DNA of 19,371 nt from Thioalkalivibrio sp. (GTDB lineage Bacteria; Pseudomonadota; Gammaproteobacteria; Ectothiorhodospirales; Ectothiorhodospiraceae): positions 1-19,371 of the forward strand of contig SLNI01000003.1 in the NCBI GenBank assembly GCA_007133115.1, given 5' to 3'. The position numbers and the translations under genes were made by a program. Each line of letters begins with the position of its first letter. The stretch's first letter is position 1. The notes below the pieces were generated by a model. It ran no database searches, was not told the DNA's origin, and saw only the letters and a program-made list of their open reading frames with translations. Shown here in pieces: positions 1-8,135 of the stretch.

Positions 1-512
1 ACGGAAGGCAGGCGCCACATGACCGGCGCGATCGCGCTGTCCACGATGCTGAATTCATCGCTGAGGAAGTAGGGCTTCAGCTCGAAGATCTCGGTCGCAT
101 TCAGGAGGCTCTCGCGCAGCATCTTGCGGGCCTTGGTCAACCCGGCACCGCTGGACTGTCCGATCAGGTCCAGCCCGGCGTACCAGTCGCGCTCCACACG
201 GTACAGCGCAAGGCGCGCCGCCGCACGCGACACCGGGTCCACCGGCATCAGAGGCGGATGCGGAAAACGCTCGTCGAGATATTCGGTGATGACATGCGTC
301 CCATAGAGGGCCAGATCCCGATCGACCAGTGTCGGCACCTCGTTGTACGGATTGAGGTCGGAAAGATCCTCGGGCAAGTCGTCTGGGGTCAGGTTGACCA
401 CATCGACGGAGATGTCCTTTTCAGCGAGAATGAGCCTGATCCGGTGGCAGCGCACGCAGTTGTAGGCAGAGAACAGGGTCATTACAGAACGTCTATTGGC
501 GACTAGCGCCAT
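1..512 (-). CDS. sspA: Stringent starvation protein A, GST fold (3' end beyond window)
   Basis: SspA is a glutathione S-transferase-fold protein that binds RNA polymerase and acts in stationary-phase and stress transcription; it is not known as an enzyme. The 170 codons present begin MALVANRRSVMTLFS and carry the family stretch NEVPTLVDRDLALY, then EYLDERFPHPPLMPV and, near the window edge, KPYFLSDEFSIVDS. These match E. coli SspA closely from memory. About 35-40 C-terminal residues lie outside the window. The ATG at 512-510 is preceded by GGAG seven bases upstream. It sits 82 bases after petC on the same strand, so it may be read with the bc1 operon or from its own promoter in that gap. Oddity: the tip of the thioredoxin-like domain reads NCVRCHR (C19 and C22), whereas E. 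coli SspA has no cysteine there. Confidence 0.93.
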   Translation of the reverse strand, partial: MALVANRRSVMTLFSAYNCVRCHRIRLILAEKDISVDVVNLTPDDLPEDLSDLNPYNEVPTLVDRDLALYGTHVITEYLDERFPHPPLMPVDPVSRAAARLALYRVERDWYAGLDLIGQSSGAGLTKARKMLRESLLNATEIFELKPYFLSDEFSIVDSAIAPVMWRLPS

Positions 513-594
513 GGCTTTCTCCAGGTCCCGCGTATCGTGTGGGCTGTTGCGGAAAGACCGGCCAGGGCGACCCCACGGGCCACCCCATCCATGC

Positions 595-1338
595 CTAGTG
601 TACGTCTTTCCAGTATTCCTTTTTCAACAGGTAGGCCAACACCAGGAATACCAGCAGAAACAGCATGACAATGATTCCAATGCGCTGACGGTCCGCCTGG
701 ATCGGCTCCGCAAGGTAGGAAAGGAACGTCACCAGGTCGCGGATCGCACGGTCGTATTCCGGGCCGCTCATGCTGCCCGGCTCGACCACCTGCAGCCGGA
801 CCCCGCCATTGCCATCCGCGCGCTTCTCCTGCCAGCCTTGCAGTTCCCAGAGGGGGTGCGGCATGCCAACGTTCTCGAACACGGGGTTGTTCACGCCCAG
901 AGGGCGGGATTCGTCCAGGTAGAAACTGCGCAGGAACGTGTAAAGCCAGTCCTCGCCCCGAACCCGGGCCACGAGCGTGAGGTCGGGAGGTTCGACACCG
1001 AAAGCCTCTTCACCATAGGCCGAGGTCATCGCATTGGTGATCAGAGAGCCGGGATTCACCAACTCGCCGTCCTCGTCGGTGGTGAAGATCATCGAGTCGA
1101 TGACCTGGTTCTCGGTCAGCCCCAGGTCACGGCCCACGCGGTTGTAGCGCATGTACTGCGCGGAGTGGCATCCCATGCAGTAGTTGAAGTAAAGCTGGGC
1201 GCCGCGCTGCAACGAAGCCTGGTTGGTCACGTCGACCTGCACGCGATCCAACGGCACGGAAGGAGCGGCGGCCTGAAGGGACACAGGGCCCAAGGCCAGC
1301 AGGGCCAGGGCAAGAATGGCAATCAGCGGCGGTTTCAT
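595..1338 (-). CDS. petC: Ubiquinol-cytochrome c reductase, cytochrome c1 subunit
   Basis: Cytochrome c1 of the bc1 complex (complex III) takes electrons from the Rieske protein and passes them to soluble c-type cytochromes in the periplasm. The 247-residue protein has an N-terminal signal segment (about 1-24, ending LQAAA) and one c-type haem site CMGCH at 54-58. PPDL lies near 117-120. The likely axial methionine is M159 in NVGMPHPLW. A C-terminal membrane anchor spans about 219-238 and is followed by basic KKEYWK. Its ATG overlaps the petB stop by one base (TGATG), which indicates translational coupling. It is the last gene of petABC. Confidence 0.97.
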   Translation of the reverse strand: MKPPLIAILALALLALGPVSLQAAAPSVPLDRVQVDVTNQASLQRGAQLYFNYCMGCHSAQYMRYNRVGRDLGLTENQVIDSMIFTTDEDGELVNPGSLITNAMTSAYGEEAFGVEPPDLTLVARVRGEDWLYTFLRSFYLDESRPLGVNNPVFENVGMPHPLWELQGWQEKRADGNGGVRLQVVEPGSMSGPEYDRAIRDLVTFLSYLAEPIQADRQRIGIIVMLFLLVFLVLAYLLKKEYWKDVH

Positions 1339-2747
1339 CAGGCGGTCACCCTTTCCGGAACGGGACGGTCTCGACCCAAGTTGCGTGCGAAGACCGGCAC
1401 GACCATGGTGACGAACAGGTAGGCCGTGGGCAGCAGCCAGGCTGTATACAACAGCAGGGCGTTGGCCGGGTCGAAACGCGTGACGTCGTACAGCGAATAG
1501 ACCCCGACCAGCACCACGAAGGACGCGAGACTGAAAACCGCGGACCGCTCCCTGCTGTGGAACCAGAGCAGCCAGAAGAACAGGAAGTACATCACCGAGA
1601 AGCGCAGCGTCATTTCACTGTAGAACGCGGTGACCTGCTGCAGCCCCAGGTAGCCGAGGACCACGAAGGTCACCACGAATACCGCGAGGTTCAGCTTGTG
1701 CGCGAACGAGCGGTAACGCGTGGACTTTACCGGGTTCCGGTCGATCCAGGGCAGGAAGAACAGGATCACCACCGCCGAACCCATCGCGATCACACCCAGG
1801 AACGGGTCCGGCACCGCACGCAGGACCGAGTAGAACGAGGTGAAGTACCACACCGGCGGGATCAGGTCGGGGGTGACCAGAGGATTGGCCGGGATCATGT
1901 TCGCGGGCTTCAGGAACAGCCCGCCCATCTCCGGTGCGAAGAACACGACCGCGAAGAAGGCAATGAGAAAGACCCCCACACCCACCAGATCCTTCACGGT
2001 GTAATAGGGGTGGAACCGAATGCCGTCGAGAGGAACTCCATTTTCGTCCTTGTTCGCCTTGATCTCCACCCCGTCGGGGTTGTTGGAGCCCACCTCGTGC
2101 AGCGCGATGATGTGCGCAACGATCAGCAGCAGCAGCACCAGCGGCAGCGCGATCACGTGCAGCGCAAAGAAACGGGTCAGGGTCGCGTCCGAGAGCAGGA
2201 AGTCACCCCGGATCCAGGTAACGAGTTCGGGACCGATGTAGGGAATGGTCGCGAACAGGTTCACGATGACCTGTGCGCCCCAGTAGGACATCTGGCCCCA
2301 GGGCAACAGGTAGCCGGCAAAGGCCTCGGCCATCAGCACGACGTAGATCAGCACACCGAAGATCCAGATCAGCTCCCGCGGCTTCTTGTAGGAGCCGTAG
2401 AGCAGCGCCCGGAACATGTGCAGGTAGACCACCACGAAGAAGAAGGATGCACCCGTCGAGTGCATGTAGCGGATCAGCCAGCCCCACTCGACATCGCGCA
2501 TGATGTATTCGACGGACGCGAACGCGAGTTCGGCGTCGGGCTTGAAGAACATCGTGAGGAAAATGCCAGTGACGATCTGGATCACCAACACCAGCAAGGC
2601 GAGCGAACCGAAGTAGTACCAGAAATTGAAGTTCTTGGGCGCGTAGTAGTGCGCGAGGTGCTCGTTCCAGAGCTGCGACAGGGGAAAGCGGGCATCCACC
2701 CAGCCCAGTACGCCACCCTGAATCTTGTCAGCGGTATTGCCAGCCAT
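1338..2747 (-). CDS. petB: Ubiquinol-cytochrome c reductase, cytochrome b subunit (with extra C-terminal membrane segments)
   Basis: Cytochrome b is the membrane core of the bc1 complex, holding haems bL and bH and the Qo and Qi quinone sites. The 469-residue protein shows the haem-ligand histidines H96 and H110 in helix B, and H197 and H212 in helix D. Helix B has 13 residues between its ligands and helix D has 14. The Qo-site motif reads P298-V299-W300-Y301 instead of the textbook PEWY. After helix G (near 352-370) I see three hydrophobic stretches (about 384-396, 404-421, 429-452) where the canonical eight-helix protein has one, so about 50 residues and two membrane segments appear extra. 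The tail RPVPERVTA resembles beta/gamma homologues. It overlaps petA and petC by one base each. Confidence 0.97.
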   Translation of the reverse strand: MAGNTADKIQGGVLGWVDARFPLSQLWNEHLAHYYAPKNFNFWYYFGSLALLVLVIQIVTGIFLTMFFKPDAELAFASVEYIMRDVEWGWLIRYMHSTGASFFFVVVYLHMFRALLYGSYKKPRELIWIFGVLIYVVLMAEAFAGYLLPWGQMSYWGAQVIVNLFATIPYIGPELVTWIRGDFLLSDATLTRFFALHVIALPLVLLLLIVAHIIALHEVGSNNPDGVEIKANKDENGVPLDGIRFHPYYTVKDLVGVGVFLIAFFAVVFFAPEMGGLFLKPANMIPANPLVTPDLIPPVWYFTSFYSVLRAVPDPFLGVIAMGSAVVILFFLPWIDRNPVKSTRYRSFAHKLNLAVFVVTFVVLGYLGLQQVTAFYSEMTLRFSVMYFLFFWLLWFHSRERSAVFSLASFVVLVGVYSLYDVTRFDPANALLLYTAWLLPTAYLFVTMVVPVFARNLGRDRPVPERVTA

Positions 2748-3349
2748 TATGCGGTGCCTCCCTCGGCATGCTCACCCACGAGGATCACGTTATCGCTGAG
2801 GTAATGGTGCGGAGGCACCTCCAGGTTCAAGGCGGCCGGCTGGTTGCGGTAGGTGCGGCCGGCCATGTCGAAGCGCGACCCATGGCAGCCACAGAGCCAA
2901 CCGCCCGGCCAGTCTGCACCCAGTTCCCCCGCACCGACCTCAGGACGGAACGCGGGCGAGCAGCCCAGGTGTGTGCAGAGCCCGATCAGCACGAGGATTT
3001 CCGGGTTGATAGAACGGTACTGGTTCCGGGCGTATTCAGGCTGCTGGGTGATCACTTCGGAGTCCGGGTCACGCAGCCGCTCGCGGATTCCGGGGAGCAG
3101 ATCCAGCATCTCGGGTGTCCGGCGGACCACCCAGATCGGCCGACCGCGCCAGCCGACGCTGATGCGCTGGCCCGGCTCGATCTGGGACACGTTCACTTCC
3201 ACGGGGGCCCCGGCCGCCTGAGCACGCGCGCTCGGTTGCAATGACGCCACGAAGGGAGTGGCAAGTGCCGCCACCCCCGCACCACCGACCACCGTAGTCG
3301 CTGCCACCAGGAAGCGGCGGCGCCTTCGATCCACGCCCTCGTTTGCCAT
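2747..3349 (-). CDS. petA: Ubiquinol-cytochrome c reductase, Rieske iron-sulfur subunit
   Basis: The Rieske [2Fe-2S] subunit of the bc1 complex shuttles electrons from quinol at the Qo site to cytochrome c1. The 200-residue protein begins with an arginine-rich twin-arginine-type signal (RRRRRFL at 8-14) and a hydrophobic anchor at about 14-37, consistent with Tat-dependent insertion. The two cluster-binding boxes are CTHLGC at 125-130 (ligands C125 and H127) and CGCHGS at 153-158 (ligands C153 and H156). C130 and C155 are the expected disulfide pair. The ATG follows GGAGAGAGCAAG, a good ribosome site. It is the first gene of petABC, and its TAA stop overlaps the petB ATG by one base. Confidence 0.97.
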   Translation of the reverse strand: MANEGVDRRRRRFLVAATTVVGGAGVAALATPFVASLQPSARAQAAGAPVEVNVSQIEPGQRISVGWRGRPIWVVRRTPEMLDLLPGIRERLRDPDSEVITQQPEYARNQYRSINPEILVLIGLCTHLGCSPAFRPEVGAGELGADWPGGWLCGCHGSRFDMAGRTYRNQPAALNLEVPPHHYLSDNVILVGEHAEGGTA

Positions 3350-3663
3350 CTTGCTCTCTCCAGCTAGTGTTGCATCTGCGCTCGTCGCATGAGCCTACGC
3401 CGCGGAAACCCTGGAAAGGGTGGCCTGTCGGCCGCGCTTCATCGAACGCTCATAAGGGACCGATACAATCCAATAGAATTCCCTAACAAGCTAATGAGGT
3501 CAAGCGAAACGTGCCGAAGAACCCCAGCTCCTCGGACCCCGGGGGGACCCCGGTCAGCCCCGCAAAAAATTCCAAATGACGGTTTCATATAGTCTTTTCG
3601 ACGCGTCCCACCGTGCGAACCACGCGCCCTCCAAACCCCGCGTGCTGCGTCGGGCCATGCCCC
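3350..3663. other. 314-base gap between ybgI and petA; probable pet promoter region
   Basis: I see no convincing gene in this interval. Its petA-proximal half is less GC-rich than the surrounding genes and is the logical place for the petABC promoter (minus strand). Two weak sigma70-like pairings can be drawn. One is TTGTTA (3489-3484) and TGTATC (3467-3462), 16 bases apart. The other is TTGACC (3503-3498) and TTCTAT (3478-3473), 19 bases apart. Neither is strong. At 3535-3553 the 8-base unit GACCCCGG occurs twice at 11-base spacing, and the same stretch can fold as CCGGGG-GGA-CCCCGG. There is no T-tract at the 3' side on either strand, so I do not call a terminator. A run of six A lies at 3564-3569. 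Confidence 0.5.
3462..3503 (-). promoter_or_regulatory. Weak candidate promoter for petABC
   Basis: On the minus strand this AT-richer stretch offers TTGACC or TTGTTA as a -35 and TTCTAT or TGTATC as a -10. No single pair has both a near-consensus sequence and ideal spacing. Starts from here would give a leader of roughly 100-120 bases before petA. It is the best candidate between ybgI and petA, but the call rests on composition and position more than on motif quality. Confidence 0.25.
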
Positions 3664-4422
3664 TCACGCCGGGTTATCGATGTCGACGAAACGATGCTCG
3701 ATGCCGAAGCGCCGGGCACACCAGAGCCCGAGAGCCTCAGGTCCATACCGCTCCGTCGCATGGTGGCCCGCAGCGTAATAGTGGACCCCCAGCTCTCTCG
3801 CCTCGTGCGTGGTCTGCTCGGAGATTTCTCCGCTGATGAAAGCATCGACACCATGCGCTGCGGCCTGGGCCAGCAGGGACTGTGCCCCACCGGTGCACCA
3901 GGCGACGCGCCGGACCAATGGACCACCCCCTGGAATCCAACAGGGCTCGCGCCCCAGAACCCTGGAGATGTGGGCGTTGAGCGCTTCGGCTGCCAGAGGT
4001 TCGGGCAACCGACCCAGCATGCCGACACCATCGTCGCGGAGAGGGCCGTCGATCTCGAAGCCAAGCTTCAGCGCCAGCTGGGCGTTGTTGCCGAGAGTGG
4101 GGTGGGCATCCAAGGGCAGATGATAGGCCACCAGGTTGATTTCGTGGCGCAGCAGGACTTCCAGACGGCGGCGCTTCATCCCGGTAATGGGCTGAGGCTC
4201 TCCCCGCCAGAAATAGCCGTGGTGAACCAGCAGCAGATCGGCGTTCCAGGAGACGGCGGCCTCGATCATGGCCTGCGACGCTGTAACACCGCTCATCACA
4301 CGACGGATTTCCGAACGTCCTTCCACCTGCAAACCGTTAGGGCAATAGTCGGCAAATCGGTGCGTTTCGAGTTCCGCATCCAGAGCCTCGAGCAACCCTT
4401 CGCGATCAACCGGAACGGACAT
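3664..4422 (-). CDS. ybgI: NIF3/YbgI family dinuclear-metal protein (GTP cyclohydrolase I type 2-like)
   Basis: This belongs to the NIF3/DUF34 family, conserved metal proteins often annotated as GTP cyclohydrolase type 2 homologues. The true role is not settled. The 252-residue protein aligns along its length with E. coli YbgI from memory. Shared stretches include YCPNGLQVEG (26-35), SGVTASQA, LLLVHHGYFWRGE (63-75), HLPLDAHPTLGNNAQLA (101-117), VAWCTGGAQS, SGEISEQTTHEARE and HYYAAGHHATER (214-225). Likely metal ligands are H67, H68, D105, H220 and E224. A longer reading frame extends upstream, but I chose the ATG at 4422 because GGAGG stands just upstream and the family start matches. It is divergent from the protease gene, as next to algW in Pseudomonas. 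Confidence 0.93.
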   Translation of the reverse strand: MSVPVDREGLLEALDAELETHRFADYCPNGLQVEGRSEIRRVMSGVTASQAMIEAAVSWNADLLLVHHGYFWRGEPQPITGMKRRRLEVLLRHEINLVAYHLPLDAHPTLGNNAQLALKLGFEIDGPLRDDGVGMLGRLPEPLAAEALNAHISRVLGREPCWIPGGGPLVRRVAWCTGGAQSLLAQAAAHGVDAFISGEISEQTTHEARELGVHYYAAGHHATERYGPEALGLWCARRFGIEHRFVDIDNPA

Positions 4423-4499
4423 TCGGCAACCTCCGGATTCGGGCGGACTCTCGAACACCCCGACCGGCAAACGCGGGGCGCTGCGAGCGGGCAGGGCAG

Positions 4500-4508
4500 T
4501 GGTATATT
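4500..4508 (+). promoter_or_regulatory. Extended -10 element directly before the degS-like start
   Basis: The sequence TGGTATATT contains an extended -10 (TG, one base, then TATATT at 4503-4508). No good -35 stands 16-18 bases upstream, which is tolerated in extended -10 promoters. A start 6-8 bases downstream would fall at 4514-4516, that is, on the ATG at 4515. This is the only clearly AT-rich patch in the 4423-4514 divergent gap, so it could also matter for ybgI on the other strand. Confidence 0.4.
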
Positions 4509-4514
4509 GTGGCC

Positions 4515-5645
<1,131 letters not shown>

Positions 5646-5678
5646 AGCCTGCGGGCCAGGCGCGGACCGGGAGCCGCC

Positions 5679-6764
5679 TCAGCCGGTGGTCAGCGCCCGA
5701 TCCAGGGCTTCGAGGAAAGTCCGGTTCTCGGCGGGGGTACCGATCGTCACCCGCAGGTGATCGGCAAGCGTGCCGCCCGATGCGCCTGAATGCTTGATCA
5801 GGACGCCCGAGGAGCGAAGCGATTCGAAGACGGACTGCCCCTGCCCCTCCCCAACCTGGAACAGCAGAAAATTCGCATCGCTCGGGATGACGCGTCGGAT
5901 GCCGGATTTCGCCACCAACGCTTCGACCAGCTCGCCCCGCTGTTCCCGCAAACGGCCAGCCTGGGCCTCCAGTTCCCTGGCGTGTTCGAAGGCAAAGACC
6001 ACCGACCGCTGGGTCAGCGAATTCACGTTATAGGGCAGTCGCAGCCGGTTCAGCGCCTCGATCCATTCCGGCACGGCTGCCAGGTAACCGAGCCTCAGAC
6101 CGGCAAGCCCGAGTTTGGAGAGCGTGCGCATCACCATAAGACCCGGGATCGCCTCCCCTATCTGGTCCAGAAAACTGTGGCCGGAGAACGGCGCATAGGC
6201 TTCATCGATCACGGTGACCCCGGGGTTGGCCGCAATCATCTCACGGACCCGGCCGGGATCGTACAGACGGCCGGTGGGGTTGTTTGGATAGGCGAGGAAG
6301 AGCAGCGCGGGACGGTGTTCTGCCAGGGCCTGCAGCATCGCATCCATGTCAAGATCGAAATCCGCATCCAGCGGGACACCGACGAAGGGAACGCCGCCCG
6401 CGCGCGCGAGCACCTCGTACATCACGAACGTCGGAATCGGGGCGACCACCGGGCGACCGCTTCCCTGAACTGCGGTGATCAGGATCTGGATCAGTTCATC
6501 CGAACCATTACCCAGCAGGCACCCCGCAGACTCGGGGATCCCGTGCCCCGCACGAAGGACCGCGGTGACTTCCTGCGCCGCCGCATCCGGATACCGATTC
6601 AGTTCGATCCCGCGCAGGCATTCCAGCCAGGCTGCCTCGAGAGCACCCGGCCAGGGATAGGGGTTCTCCATCGCATCGAGTTTGACCAAACCGACCGCGT
6701 CCGCCACCGCATAAGCCGGTTGCCCCAGGACTTCGGGGCGCATGAGATCCGCGGGAAGCGTCAT
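5679..6764 (-). CDS. hisC: Histidinol-phosphate aminotransferase
   Basis: HisC is a PLP-dependent fold-type I aminotransferase that converts imidazole-acetol phosphate plus glutamate to histidinol phosphate in histidine biosynthesis. The 361-residue protein shows LDAMENPYPWP (29-39), GNGSDELIQ (85-93), the substrate/PLP segment YPNNPTGRLYDP (159-170), IDEAYAPF (186-193), and TLSKLGLAGLRLGY (214-227) with the Schiff-base lysine at K217. RVTIGTPAEN lies near the C-terminus. It begins 24 bases after the hisD stop on the same strand and is the last gene of the long minus-strand run. Some HisC proteins also act on aromatic keto acids, which is relevant given the DAHP synthase gene two positions upstream, but specificity cannot be read from the sequence. 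Confidence 0.96.
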   Translation of the reverse strand: MTLPADLMRPEVLGQPAYAVADAVGLVKLDAMENPYPWPGALEAAWLECLRGIELNRYPDAAAQEVTAVLRAGHGIPESAGCLLGNGSDELIQILITAVQGSGRPVVAPIPTFVMYEVLARAGGVPFVGVPLDADFDLDMDAMLQALAEHRPALLFLAYPNNPTGRLYDPGRVREMIAANPGVTVIDEAYAPFSGHSFLDQIGEAIPGLMVMRTLSKLGLAGLRLGYLAAVPEWIEALNRLRLPYNVNSLTQRSVVFAFEHARELEAQAGRLREQRGELVEALVAKSGIRRVIPSDANFLLFQVGEGQGQSVFESLRSSGVLIKHSGASGGTLADHLRVTIGTPAENRTFLEALDRALTTG

Positions 6765-6788
6765 CCGGCGTCGAGACCCGCCACCCGA

Positions 6789-8090
6789 CTATTCACTCCG
6801 CATCTCCGCAGAGCGGGCATGCGCGACCAACCCCTCGCCGCGCGCGAGCACCGATGCGGTGCGCCCCAGCTCGGCCGCACCGGCGGGAGAACAAGCGATG
6901 ATGCTGGAGCGCTTCTGGAAATCGTAGACGCCCAACGGCGAGGAAAACCTGGCGGTGCGCGACGTCGGCAGCACGTGGTTGGGGCCGGCGCAGTAGTCTC
7001 CGACGGCCTCGGACGTATAGCGGCCCATAAAGATCGCCCCGGCGTGGCGAAGACCCCCGTCAAGCAGGGCCTGGGGATCCGCCACGGACAGCTCCAGGTG
7101 TTCGGGGGCGATGTGGTTGGCCACTTCGATCGCTTCATCGAGGCTTCTGACCTGCACCAGAGCGCCGCGCCGCGACAGACTCGCGCGAATGATCTCCGCT
7201 CGCGGCATGGATTCCAGCAATCGATCCATCGCGGCCTGGACCCGGTCCAGGAATTCGCCGTCCTGAGACACCAGGATGGCCTGGGCCTGTTCGTCGTGTT
7301 CGGCCTGCGAGAAAAGGTCAGCCGCAATCCAGTCGGGATCGGTTTCGCCATCGCAGACCACGAGAATCTCCGAGGGGCCGGCGATCATGTCGATTCCCAC
7401 CGTCCCGAATACCTCCCTCTTGGCAGCCGCAACGAAAATATTGCCCGGTCCAACGATCTTGTCGACCGCGGGAACGGTTTCCGTGCCGTAGGCCAGGGCA
7501 GCCACAGCCTGCGCGCCACCCAGGGTAAACACCCGGTCCACTCCAGCCACTGCCGCAGCCGCTAGCACAAGTTCGTTCAACTCGCCCCCGGGTGCAGGAA
7601 CGACCATGACCAACAGCGGAACACCGGCGACTTTCGCCGGGATGGCATTCATCAAAACGGAGGACGGATACGCCGCCTTGCCGCCGGGCACGTACAGACC
7701 CACCGAATCCAGCGGTGTCACGCGCTGACCCAACACGGTGCCATCCGGGTCCTCGATCTGCCACCCCTCCAGCCGCTGCCGCTCGGCATACCTGCGGATG
7801 CGCGCCGCCGCGGTCTCCAGGGCTGCACGCTGCTCGGCGGGAATCCCGGCGAGCGCCTCGATCAAACGCCGAGAATCGATCTCCAGGTCGGCCGCGTGCG
7901 CCAAGGAGAGTCGGTCGAACCGCTCCGTGTATCGCAGCAGGGCCGCATCGCCCTCGGTGCGCACGGCCGCGAGAATTTCGTCGACGATCGCTCGCACGCC
8001 GTGATCGGCAACCGACTCCCAGGCAAGCAGGCCGTCCAGATCGGCCCAGAAGGTCTCTTCGCGGCTGTTCAACCGGTGAATGTCAGGCAT
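6789..8090 (-). CDS. hisD: Histidinol dehydrogenase
   Basis: HisD is the zinc-dependent NAD+ enzyme for the last two steps of histidine synthesis, histidinol to histidinal to histidine. The 433-residue protein has the expected family length. The zinc-site residues fall in [10 protein letters not shown] (Q262, H265), [13 protein letters not shown] (D365) and [12 protein letters not shown] (H424). The catalytic pair is E330-H331 in [21 protein letters not shown] (131-143) and [10 protein letters not shown] (236-245) are also family signatures. A ribosome site AGGAG with a nearby AAGGGG precedes the ATG. It lies 45 bases after the DAHP synthase gene and 24 bases before hisC. Confidence 0.97.
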   Translation of the reverse strand: MPDIHRLNSREETFWADLDGLLAWESVADHGVRAIVDEILAAVRTEGDAALLRYTERFDRLSLAHAADLEIDSRRLIEALAGIPAEQRAALETAAARIRRYAERQRLEGWQIEDPDGTVLGQRVTPLDSVGLYVPGGKAAYPSSVLMNAIPAKVAGVPLLVMVVPAPGGELNELVLAAAAVAGVDRVFTLGGAQAVAALAYGTETVPAVDKIVGPGNIFVAAAKREVFGTVGIDMIAGPSEILVVCDGETDPDWIAADLFSQAEHDEQAQAILVSQDGEFLDRVQAAMDRLLESMPRAEIIRASLSRRGALVQVRSLDEAIEVANHIAPEHLELSVADPQALLDGGLRHAGAIFMGRYTSEAVGDYCAGPNHVLPTSRTARFSSPLGVYDFQKRSSIIACSPAGAAELGRTASVLARGEGLVAHARSAEMRSE

Positions 8091-8135
8091 CCCCTTCGTC
8101 TCCTCTGGCCAGCGGTTTGGATGCAGGTGCCCGGC

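Noticed and set aside
513..594. Terminator or separate promoter between petC and sspA
   Set aside because: No hairpin with a T-run and no convincing promoter boxes; only a good ribosome site for sspA is clear.
496..1422. 308-codon open frame opposite cytochrome c1
   Set aside because: Complementary strand of a certain gene, with no recognisable domain.
1557..2804. 415-codon open frame opposite cytochrome b
   Set aside because: It is very rich in glutamine, histidine and glutamate because it is the complement of hydrophobic membrane codons; the cytochrome b reading is certain.
3389..3592. 67-codon plus-strand frame in the ybgI-petA gap
   Set aside because: No ribosome site, no recognisable domain, composition like random GC-rich sequence, and it covers the likely pet promoter.
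4509..4514. GTG at 4509 as the protease start
   Set aside because: Possible, but it adds only two residues and lacks a ribosome site; ATG at 4515 is the simpler choice and fits the position of the extended -10.
5646..5678. Terminator between the convergent degS-like gene and hisC
   Set aside because: Only a weak GCCTG/CAGGC stem is present, with no T-tract on either side; with 33 bases between stops the transcripts probably overlap.
5790..7565. 591-codon open frame on the plus strand opposite hisC and hisD
   Set aside because: It is antisense to two fully recognisable enzymes, spans both, and reads as arginine/histidine/glycine-rich low-information sequence, as expected for a shadow frame in high-GC DNA.
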